NCBI GenBank assembly: GCA_041741415.1
Contig: JBGSKC010000006.1
Location: 1 to 64,000 of the forward strand
Reading direction: 5' to 3'
Origin: JANQTF01 sp041741415
GTDB taxonomy: Bacteria; Bacteroidota; Bacteroidia; J057
DNA length: 64,000 nucleotides
Both the position numbers and the translations under genes were made by a program. The stretch's first letter is position 1. Every line of letters starts with the position of its first letter. The notes beneath the pieces were generated by a model, which was not told where the DNA came from, ran no database searches, and saw only the letters and a list, made by a program, of their open reading frames with translations. This document shows positions 17,515-24,556 of the stretch, in pieces.

Positions 17515-17561
17515 GGCGTTACCTTCCTACGAAAACACTTTTCGTTACGAAGGGTGACGCC
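17515..17561. repeat. Long imperfect inverted repeat upstream of a coiled-coil protein gene
   Basis: The left arm begins GGCGTTACC (17515) and the right arm ends GGTGACGCC (17561). Between them TTC-TACGAAAA and TTTTCGTTACGAA continue the pairing, giving arms of about 20 bases with two or three mismatches or bulges around a short AT-rich loop. It lies 36 bp before the ATG at 17598, so it may be an operator pair or a structured 5' untranslated region. It has no T-run. Confidence 0.5.
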
Positions 17562-17597
17562 AAGCATTAGAATTCGTCCAATCCTAAACGTTAACTC

Positions 17598-18371
17598 ATG
17601 AAGACCCTCCGATTTTTCCCCCTTTTGATTGCTTTCATTTACCCAGGGCTGATGATGGCCCAGGCCGTGAGTGAGGGCGCTCAGCCTTTTATCAAAAAGG
17701 TGACTGGCAATGCCCTCTCTGTGATCTTTACAGGTCAGCCCGAAAATGTGGAACATGTGCTGGAAACATGGCTGGAAGAAGCTTCTGGCAAAAAAGCTGC
17801 TGCCCGCTCCGGCTATCGCGCCCTCGAAGGCGTAGTCGTGACTGCCTTTTCTCCTAATGCGCTTGACTACTACCTCCTGGTTGAAAAACTGAGCCGGGAT
17901 GATAGCGAGCGTGCGAAAGCAACCGTTTTCATTTCAGCCGGAAATGATAATTTTATTTCCACCAGTTCTAATCCGGAGATCATGAACGAAGTGGTGTCAT
18001 GGCTCGAGTCAATGCAAAAAGAGATCAATGTTTATGAGCTTGGATTGGCCTTGGAAGCTCAGGAAAAAGTGATCGAAAAGGCTGTTAAGGTTCAGGAATC
18101 GCTTCAGCGAGATTCGGTGCGTCTGCAAACCACCCTGATTGAGACGATGGCGGCCATCGAAACGAATAAAACCAACAACCAAAACCAACGGCAGACAATT
18201 GCAAGTGAACAGGAGAAACTCCAGGCTTTTCGCGATCAGTTGAATGCTGTGCAGCAAGGAACGGAGGCCATTATGCGTACTGACCAGCCTGGTTCTGGCA
18301 GCGGAAATTCACCTTCTGTGCCACCCTCTTCGCCCGCTTCTGGCGGCGGCGGCGGAAACAACAGACCATGA
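17598..18371 (+). CDS. Exported coiled-coil protein with Gly/Pro-rich tail
   Basis: A 257-residue protein with signal peptide MKTLRFFPLLIAFIYPGLMMAQ, a globular part to about residue 130 (NALSVIFTGQPENVEHVLETWLEEASGKKA), a long heptad coiled coil (about 150-225) and a low-complexity Ser/Pro/Gly tail ending in GGGGGNNRP. The opening segment resembles a short metal- or lipid-binding alpha/beta module but I cannot assign it. Its stop codon lies 5 bp from the stop of the converging membrane-protein gene. Confidence 0.75.
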   Translation: MKTLRFFPLLIAFIYPGLMMAQAVSEGAQPFIKKVTGNALSVIFTGQPENVEHVLETWLEEASGKKAAARSGYRALEGVVVTAFSPNALDYYLLVEKLSRDDSERAKATVFISAGNDNFISTSSNPEIMNEVVSWLESMQKEINVYELGLALEAQEKVIEKAVKVQESLQRDSVRLQTTLIETMAAIETNKTNNQNQRQTIASEQEKLQAFRDQLNAVQQGTEAIMRTDQPGSGSGNSPSVPPSSPASGGGGGNNRP

Positions 18372-18376
18372 AGTTT

Positions 18377-18970
18377 TTAGAATCCGATAGTGAGACCAAC
18401 ACCCTGGCTCGAAATGCTTAAGCCTTGAATGAGTTCCTGCAAAGCGGGATAAGCATGCTGGCGATGAAGCAGGAATTGGGCGGTATCAAACAACAACAGA
18501 AAGCCACCTTGCAGCAGGAGCGATTGCCCGTAGCCACGGAGCCGCTCAGGCCGCTGGGTGGCTGTTTTGGATCGCTCGATTAAGTACCCTCCCGCTGTGA
18601 GGTAGGTGAAATTTAGGGCAAGGTTGAACAGGAGGACTTTTTCGATTTTTTGCTGCTCAGCATAGGTTTGCCAAAGGCCGAAGCTCCCGGGATCGCTGCT
18701 GAGGCTGCCATATAGCCCGCCAGCGGCAAGACCCAGATTCACAAAGTTCCAGACCACGTTCATCTCGTGGAAATAGCGCAAAGATCCTGTGCTGCGCGCT
18801 CTCAGCACTGAGCTTACCCCGATATTACCAAGTGCCCAACCTCCCAGCACAATCATGTTGGTGGTATTGAGCCGCAGGCGGTGCTCATTTAGCTGCCGAA
18901 GCTGTTCGGCTTGCTGGGCCTGAACTGGAAGCCAGGCCAATGCAAACACCAGAAAAACAAACTTTTTCAT
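18377..18970 (-). CDS. Membrane protein, DUF6992-like
   Basis: A 197-residue protein with an N-terminal signal peptide (MKKFVFLVFALAWLPVQAQ) and four further hydrophobic helices (near IVLGGWALGNIGVSS, VVWNFVNLGLAAGGLYG, VLLFNLALNFTYLTAGGYL and LLLQGGFLLLFDTAQFLL). The pattern resembles the Bacteroidota family of unknown function DUF6992; that assignment is from memory of the pattern and is tentative. No function can be proposed. Confidence 0.7.
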   Translation of the reverse strand: MKKFVFLVFALAWLPVQAQQAEQLRQLNEHRLRLNTTNMIVLGGWALGNIGVSSVLRARSTGSLRYFHEMNVVWNFVNLGLAAGGLYGSLSSDPGSFGLWQTYAEQQKIEKVLLFNLALNFTYLTAGGYLIERSKTATQRPERLRGYGQSLLLQGGFLLLFDTAQFLLHRQHAYPALQELIQGLSISSQGVGLTIGF

Positions 18971-19015
18971 GACCAGCAGCCTTGTTGGTGGAGGATTAAT
19001 TTGTATGTTTTGAGC

Positions 19016-20062
19016 CTATACCCTGTGAGTAGAGGCTTTTTTTGCTGGCTTCTCCTCAAATTGCTCTTTCTTCAAACCCAGCCATTCCAACGCCGCGCGA
19101 TAGTAAATGTTTTCGAGGTCCGAAGAAGGCAAATCCAGTTCATCCACAATGGCCCCGATGCTGAGGTCGCCAAGAGGGAAGGGATAATCTGAGCCAATAC
19201 ACACCCGGTTGGAACCGACCCTGTTGATGACGTAACGGAGCATCTGAGGGTCGTGGGTAATTGAATCCACCCAAAAATGGCCGAGGTAGCTGCGAGGGTT
19301 TTTATCGTTGTCAATGGCAACTAGATCGGGGCGGCACTGGAAGCCATGTTCTATGCGGCCAATGGTTGCGAGGAACGAGCCACTGGCATGAGAAAACATG
19401 ACGCGGAGCTTGGGGAAATGTTCAAATACTCCGCCAAAGATCATGGAGCAGGCCGCCCGGGATGTTTCTGCGGGCATCCCCACCAGCCAGGGAAGCCAGT
19501 ATTTTTCCATGGCATTTCGCCCCATCATTTCCCAGGGGTGGATCATAACAGCCAGGCCAAGCTGCTCGCACGCATCCCAGACAGGGAAAAAATCGCGCTC
19601 TGAGAGGTTCAGGTTATTGATGTTGGAGCCAATCTGAATACCGGGGAGATGAAGGTCTTCGGCAATTCGCTGCAGTTCCTTGACCGCCAGGTGGGGATCC
19701 TGCATGGGAATGGTGCCCAAGGCGACGTAGTTTTTGGGGAAATCTGCCTGAACCTCGGCAATGTGGTCGTTGAGGAATCGCGAAAGCTCAAGGGTATCCT
19801 GGGGTTTGGCCCAATAGCTGAACATCACCGGGATGGTCGAAACTACCTGCACCTGTGTGCGATGCTCAGAATAATCTTCAATGCGAATGACGGGATCCCA
19901 GCAATTTGCCTGAATTTCCCGGAAGAAAGTATCTCCCTTCATCATGTTGGCGAAGCCGGGGCGGTGATGATCCAGGTAAATAAAATCACCGTAGCCAAAT
20001 TTTTCGGCAAAGCGGGGCAACCGTTCAGGAATGATGTGGGAATGCGAGTCGATCTTCAGCAT
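19016..20062 (-). CDS. 2-amino-3-carboxymuconate-6-semialdehyde decarboxylase (ACMSD)
   Basis: A 348-residue amidohydrolase-superfamily enzyme closely resembling human ACMSD. Shared segments include HSHIIP (metal ligands H6 and H8), NCWDPVIRIEDY, STIPVMFSYWAKPQDTL, HPWEMMGR followed by KYWLPWLVGMPAET, and GSDYPFPLGDL with the catalytic/metal aspartate. ACMSD removes CO2 from aminocarboxymuconate semialdehyde in the kynurenine route of tryptophan breakdown, diverting it from NAD synthesis. No other kynurenine-pathway gene is in the window. Upstream on the same strand are a small protein and a Nudix-type regulator. Confidence 0.93.
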   Translation of the reverse strand: MLKIDSHSHIIPERLPRFAEKFGYGDFIYLDHHRPGFANMMKGDTFFREIQANCWDPVIRIEDYSEHRTQVQVVSTIPVMFSYWAKPQDTLELSRFLNDHIAEVQADFPKNYVALGTIPMQDPHLAVKELQRIAEDLHLPGIQIGSNINNLNLSERDFFPVWDACEQLGLAVMIHPWEMMGRNAMEKYWLPWLVGMPAETSRAACSMIFGGVFEHFPKLRVMFSHASGSFLATIGRIEHGFQCRPDLVAIDNDKNPRSYLGHFWVDSITHDPQMLRYVINRVGSNRVCIGSDYPFPLGDLSIGAIVDELDLPSSDLENIYYRAALEWLGLKKEQFEEKPAKKASTHRV

Positions 20063-20119
20063 GGGGAATCATTGAAGCTGGAAATTAGCCAACTTTTGCG
20101 ACACCCACATGATGAAGAG

Positions 20120-20422
20120 TTATTTTGTGCGGGTTGAGTCGCTCTCCACGGCGTAGAAAAACTCGAGCACACCCTCCCACATATCGGCCAGGGGCGACTG
20201 TGTCTGTGTTTTGGTGGCTACAGTTGGGGTGGCAACAGCCTGCGGGACTTGCTTGGGCGGCTCTTGTGAGGAAGGAGCACTGGATTGCGGCTGTCTGCTG
20301 GGGTCGACCTGTTCAGGGCTGGAAGCATAGGATGAGACCATAGCCAGGGTTATCACCACCACTGTAATGATGCTGCGCCAGAAATATTTGCCGGAGGTCG
20401 TGTTCATGAGGGTAGGATTCAT
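20120..20422 (-). CDS. Small exported protein with Ser/Pro/Gln-rich region
   Basis: A possible protein of 100 residues: a hydrophobic segment (about 12-30, FWRSIITVVVITLAMVSSYAS), a low-complexity stretch rich in Ser, Pro, Gln and Thr, and a short helix WEGVLEFFYAVES. ATGs at 20422 and 20407 are both possible starts. No family is recognised. It lies between ACMSD and the Nudix regulator on their strand. Conservation in relatives would be needed to be sure it is translated. Confidence 0.5.
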   Translation of the reverse strand: MNPTLMNTTSGKYFWRSIITVVVITLAMVSSYASSPEQVDPSRQPQSSAPSSQEPPKQVPQAVATPTVATKTQTQSPLADMWEGVLEFFYAVESDSTRTK

Positions 20423-20576
20423 GAGTCCCAGAGCGAAGGGTAAATGTGGAAAAAGGAGGCAATAGCTATTAACCAAAGGAGCTGATCGTCAATAGCTCAC
20501 ACCAATTCCCGTAGTAAAATAAAGCAATTTGCTGAAAAGTCCAGCGTCTATTCTTGCGGAATTTATCCTGCCTCCA

Positions 20577-21323
20577 CTAAGCCATAGGACCAAGTCCTTG
20601 CTCACAGGCTCTGCGATATTGCGCTTCATCAAATTCATAGAGCCAGGGAGACTTGTGGGCACCACCTTGACGACGTTCATTGGTTCGGGTGACGATCCCA
20701 TGGCTTTGCACCTTCCGCTGAAAATTCCGGCGATCAAGCTGCCTTCCCAGCACGGTTTCAAACAAGGCCTGCAACTCGGGCATAGTGAAACGTTTGGGCA
20801 ACAGGGAAATGGCGATGGGCTGTTCCAGTATTTCTTTCTGCAATGCCTCTCTTGCCAGAGAGGCTATGTCCAGATGGTCCAGCATCATCGGTGGCAGTTC
20901 ATTCCATTCGACCCATTCGCACAATTCCGAAATCGGGTCCAGGGTAGGAGACTGTACCTGTGAGTATTCCACCAGTGCAAAATAGCCCATCGAGATGAAT
21001 CGTTGCCGAAACCAGTCTGCTGCCTCGGGCTTGACCAACCCCAGCGCTTCCAGCCTGTCGGCATGTCCCTCCGGAACGCGGCCCGCCTTGCCAAACAGGT
21101 GAAACTGCCTCAGCACGATCTCTCCCAGTCCCGTTCGCTCCTTGAGGACTCTTCTCGCCGCTGCGTCAACATCTTCCTCCTGATACACAAACCCGCCGGG
21201 CAGCGACCATGTGTCTGCATTTTTCAGTTTCAACAGCAGCACCCGAAGGCTCCGGGAATGAAACCCAAACAACACGCAGTCCACGCTGAATCCAGGAAGA
21301 AAGGTAGAAAGGTTAACGTTCAT
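20577..21323 (-). CDS. Nudix-winged-helix transcriptional regulator (NrtR/AraR-like)
   Basis: A 248-residue protein with an N-terminal Nudix domain (about 10-150) and a C-terminal winged helix (about 165-245, FTMPELQALFETVLGRQLDRRNFQRKV). This two-domain layout is that of NrtR-type regulators of NAD metabolism and related Bacteroidota sugar regulators. The Nudix signature begins GFVYQEE, but the REUXEE core reads RVLKER (58-63), losing two acidic metal ligands, so ADP-ribose-type binding without hydrolysis is likely. The ATG at 21323 is chosen because it starts directly before the Nudix fold. Nearby ACMSD suggests, but does not prove, control of NAD or tryptophan metabolism. Confidence 0.88.
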   Translation of the reverse strand: MNVNLSTFLPGFSVDCVLFGFHSRSLRVLLLKLKNADTWSLPGGFVYQEEDVDAAARRVLKERTGLGEIVLRQFHLFGKAGRVPEGHADRLEALGLVKPEAADWFRQRFISMGYFALVEYSQVQSPTLDPISELCEWVEWNELPPMMLDHLDIASLAREALQKEILEQPIAISLLPKRFTMPELQALFETVLGRQLDRRNFQRKVQSHGIVTRTNERRQGGAHKSPWLYEFDEAQYRRACEQGLGPMA

Positions 21324-21438
21324 GAATCGCCCCAAACAAAATGCAGCAGGCATTGATGCCGGGGGCAAATATCATTAAAGTTTCACAAAAGGGAACTCTT
21401 CCGGCCATGACGACACCTCCCTCCTGTGTTGCCAGGGG

Positions 21439-23835
21439 CTATTCTGTTTTGAGCGCCCCTATGGGATTGGCACGGGCTGTTCGGATGGCATGGTAACTCG
21501 TTGTGGCCATGGTAATGACCAGGGTTGCCCCCAAAGCCGCCAGGAAAACGAACATGCTTGGGCTGATCCTGTATGCGAAGCTCTCCAGCCATTTATCCAT
21601 AGCCAGCCAGGCAGCAGGAAAGGCCAGCAATGCCGACAGGCTCACCAGCACCAGGAACTCGCGGGTGAGCAAGCTCACAAGCTGGCCGGTGGAAGCACCC
21701 AACACCTTCCTGACACCAATTTCCTTGGTTCGTTGCTCCGTAGCATAGGAAGCAAGGCCCAGCAAGCCCAGGCAAGCGATGAAAATGGTGAGCAGGGAGA
21801 ACATGGTGAAAATGCTGGACCTTCGCTCATCGTCTTCATATTGGGCCTGGAATTCTTCCTCGACGAATTCCGGTTCAAAAGGAATGGCAGGGGCCACCGA
21901 CTTCCAGGCTGCTTCAATGGCTGGCATGACCTCGGCCACTTTGCCCGGTTCCATGCGCACATGCCCGATGCTAAGCTGCCTGCCAGGAGCCAGCAGTAAA
22001 TCCTCGACTTCGTGATACAGCGACCGATGATGATAGTCCTGAATCACACCGATCACGCGGGCTGGGGGGCTGAGGGTGTCGCCAGTAAAAAAGGAGACAT
22101 TCACTCTTTTGCCAATCGGCTGCTCCCAGCCCATCCGGCGCACAAGGGCTTGGTTCACAATCACCGCCTGCGAACTATCTGTGCTTTTGGTGAGATCAAA
22201 ATTTCGCCCCTCTACCAGCTGAATCTCCAGGGTTGGCAAAAAGTCCGGATCAACACGAAAAAGATTCAGCCCGCGGTCCACCATGCTGCCCAGGTTGTCT
22301 TCAATGGAGGTAAGGTTTTTCGGATAGCCTGTGCCAGGCGAGGCATCGCCTGTAGCGGTAGCTTCCACCCCAGGAATTTCCTTCAGAGCTGCGGCCAGCA
22401 CTTCCCATTTTTCCCCTACCCGGCCTTCATTCAGGGAAAACCGCAGCACAGGAGAATCGGTGAATCCCAGATCTTTCTCGCGTAAAAATTGCAACTGACC
22501 AAATACTGTAGCAGTGCAGATTAACATGACCAAAGAAATGCTGAATTGTACCAACACCAGGCCTTTGCGCAGGGTGGCCGCCCCGCCTAGTTTTGCCGAC
22601 CCGCCTTTGAGGACCTGTGCAGGCTCTGCCCCCGATAAATAAAAAGCCGGGTAACTACCAGATATCAAACCCACTAAAGTGAGGATGCCGAGCATCAGCA
22701 GCACAACTTCCCCGGTAAATAGCTGATTGCCTGAAAGCTGGAGGCCCAGCAGTGCGTTGATGGCTGGCAGGCTCAGAATAACCAGGCCCGTGCTGAGCAG
22801 TAGCGCCATCAGGGTCAGTACACTGGACTCGGTGAGAAACATCGCAATCAACTGGCTGCGCCAGGCACCCACTGATTTTCGCACCCCCACTTCCTTTGCC
22901 CTTCTTGCAGACCTTGCCGTTGCCAGGTTCATGTAATTGATGCAGGCAATCAGCAGCATGAAAATTGCCACCGCCGAAAAAATCCAGATGTACTGCATGT
23001 TGCCGGGGGGCACGGGTTCGCCCTGAAAATCGCTCAGCAAATGGATGTCCCTCAGGGGCAGGGCTTCATAGCTAAGTCTGACGTTGAACCGGTCGAAAAT
23101 GGGGCGAACATGCGCATCAATGATGGTGGATAGTTTTGCCTCAAATTCCGGTATGCTGGTGCCAGGAGCCAGCAGGGCGTAGGTGAAAATGCCAAACCCG
23201 CCAAAACCAGCCTGATCAAGATTCTCAAGGCTGGCAACGGAGACCAGTATTCTGGGAAGGATATGGGAGTTGGCCGGAAGGTCTTGATAGACCGCAATTA
23301 CCAGTGCGTCGCGGTCACCATTCAGGGTAAGGGTTTTCCCAACAGCTTCGCTTGCAGATCCGAACATGCTGGTAGCTACGCTGTTAGACAAGGTAACCTG
23401 GTTGGGAGCCCGAAAAGCTGTGGCAGGGTCGCCTTCGATCAATTCATAGGTGAAGATCTGAAAAATGGTGGAGTCAACATGATATACCTCCTCCTCCACA
23501 AAAACCTTGTCGCCAACGCTAATGCTGGTGTTGCCTGCCGGGAAGAAACGAACTGTTTTTTCAACTTCCGGGAAGGTCTCATCCAGGGCAGGTCCTAGTG
23601 GTATTTGCGTGACAGCCCACCGGAATGCATCATCTGGCTCCCGGATATCTGAACTGATCCTGACAATCCGTTCGGCCCGCTCGTGGTAATCATCATAGCT
23701 TTGTTCATGCCGCAGATAAAGGAAAATGATCAAGCTGGAACTGATTCCAATACAAAGCCCCAGCAAGTTCAGGACTGTATAGCCAGGTTGGCGGAGCAAA
23801 TGTCGCCAGGCGATCGTGAGGTAGTTGCGAATCAT
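21439..23835 (-). CDS. MacB/FtsX-type ABC transporter permease
   Basis: A 798-residue permease with two FtsX-like halves. The N-terminus (MIRNYLTIAWRHLLRQPGYTVLNLLGLCIGISSSLIIFLYLRHE) is typical of Bacteroidota MacB-type permeases, followed by a periplasmic MacB_PCD domain, the motif ARSARRAKEVGVRKSVGAWR after the first bundle, a second periplasmic domain, and a closing bundle containing ATEQRTKEIGVRKVLGAS. The ATG at 23835 is preferred over the upstream extension because it sits immediately before the first membrane helix. No ATPase gene is adjacent. The family exports small molecules or drives mechanotransmission in the envelope; the substrate is unknown. Confidence 0.92.
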   Translation of the reverse strand: MIRNYLTIAWRHLLRQPGYTVLNLLGLCIGISSSLIIFLYLRHEQSYDDYHERAERIVRISSDIREPDDAFRWAVTQIPLGPALDETFPEVEKTVRFFPAGNTSISVGDKVFVEEEVYHVDSTIFQIFTYELIEGDPATAFRAPNQVTLSNSVATSMFGSASEAVGKTLTLNGDRDALVIAVYQDLPANSHILPRILVSVASLENLDQAGFGGFGIFTYALLAPGTSIPEFEAKLSTIIDAHVRPIFDRFNVRLSYEALPLRDIHLLSDFQGEPVPPGNMQYIWIFSAVAIFMLLIACINYMNLATARSARRAKEVGVRKSVGAWRSQLIAMFLTESSVLTLMALLLSTGLVILSLPAINALLGLQLSGNQLFTGEVVLLMLGILTLVGLISGSYPAFYLSGAEPAQVLKGGSAKLGGAATLRKGLVLVQFSISLVMLICTATVFGQLQFLREKDLGFTDSPVLRFSLNEGRVGEKWEVLAAALKEIPGVEATATGDASPGTGYPKNLTSIEDNLGSMVDRGLNLFRVDPDFLPTLEIQLVEGRNFDLTKSTDSSQAVIVNQALVRRMGWEQPIGKRVNVSFFTGDTLSPPARVIGVIQDYHHRSLYHEVEDLLLAPGRQLSIGHVRMEPGKVAEVMPAIEAAWKSVAPAIPFEPEFVEEEFQAQYEDDERRSSIFTMFSLLTIFIACLGLLGLASYATEQRTKEIGVRKVLGASTGQLVSLLTREFLVLVSLSALLAFPAAWLAMDKWLESFAYRISPSMFVFLAALGATLVITMATTSYHAIRTARANPIGALKTE

Positions 23836-24043
23836 TAAGAGTACGAATTTGTTCGTAGTTGCCAATATCTCACTGAAAAGTCGGTTGCACCTCATGCAAA
23901 GTTGCAAGCAGCCCAGACTAAGCAACTTTCCCCATGGTTGCCTTGTGTTTTGGATTTTCGTTTGCCTTCCTGAAGAGGTTTTCGGACCTTCGGCCCCGTG
24001 ATTATCATCCGGAGGCAACGGTGTCGCCGGCTATCTTTTCCTT

Positions 24044-24478
24044 ATGCCAACAGCAGAAATTCATACCGCCAAAGGCCTGATGAAGGTCGAGTTTTTTGAC
24101 AAAGACGCCCCGAACACCGTGGCGAACTTCGTGAAGCTGTCTAAATCAGGCTTTTACGATGGCCTTTCTTTTCACCGCGTTCTCCCCAATTTTGTGATCC
24201 AGGGCGGCTGCCCCGAAGGCACAGGCCGCGGAGGCCCCGGCTACCACATCAAATGTGAGCTTGACGGCGGCAATCAGTACCATGACCGCGGCGTGCTCTC
24301 CATGGCCCACGCTGGCAGAAATACCGGCGGTTCGCAATTTTTCATCTGCCACTCCCGCGACAACACCAGCCACCTCGACCGAAACCACACTGTGTTTGGC
24401 AAGGTGGTCGAAGGCCTCGAAGTAGTGGATGCGATTCGGCAGGGCGATAAAATCACCAAAATCGTGATTATCGACTAG
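24044..24478 (+). CDS. Cyclophilin-type peptidyl-prolyl isomerase
   Basis: A 144-residue cyclophilin without a signal peptide, hence cytoplasmic, that interconverts cis and trans prolyl bonds. It shows FFDKDAPNTVANF, FHRVLPNFVIQGG with the catalytic arginine, GRNTGGSQFFI and HLDRNHTVFGKVVEGL. It is a minimal single-domain form of normal length for short bacterial cyclophilins. It is a single gene, divergent from the MacB-type permease and closed by a strong terminator. Confidence 0.95.
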   Translation: MPTAEIHTAKGLMKVEFFDKDAPNTVANFVKLSKSGFYDGLSFHRVLPNFVIQGGCPEGTGRGGPGYHIKCELDGGNQYHDRGVLSMAHAGRNTGGSQFFICHSRDNTSHLDRNHTVFGKVVEGLEVVDAIRQGDKITKIVIID

Positions 24479-24505
24479 GGAAACTCCTGGTTGTCCAACA
24501 AGACT

Positions 24506-24545
24506 GCGGGCCACGCTGAGGAGTCAGCATGGCCCGCATTTTTAT
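24506..24545 (+). terminator. Intrinsic terminator of the cyclophilin gene
   Basis: Outer stem GCGGGCCA (24506-24513) with TGGCCCGC (24530-24537) and inner stem GCTGA with TCAGC around a GGAG loop, followed by ATTTTTATT. Confidence 0.93.
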
Positions 24546-24556
24546 TGACTCTCCTG

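Noticed and set aside
20489..20761. 90-residue leftward ORF ending in LLYFTTGIGVSY, like the end of an outer-membrane strand
   Set aside because: Most of it is an out-of-frame shadow of the Nudix regulator; the unshadowed 30 residues are too short to support a gene or a decayed relic.
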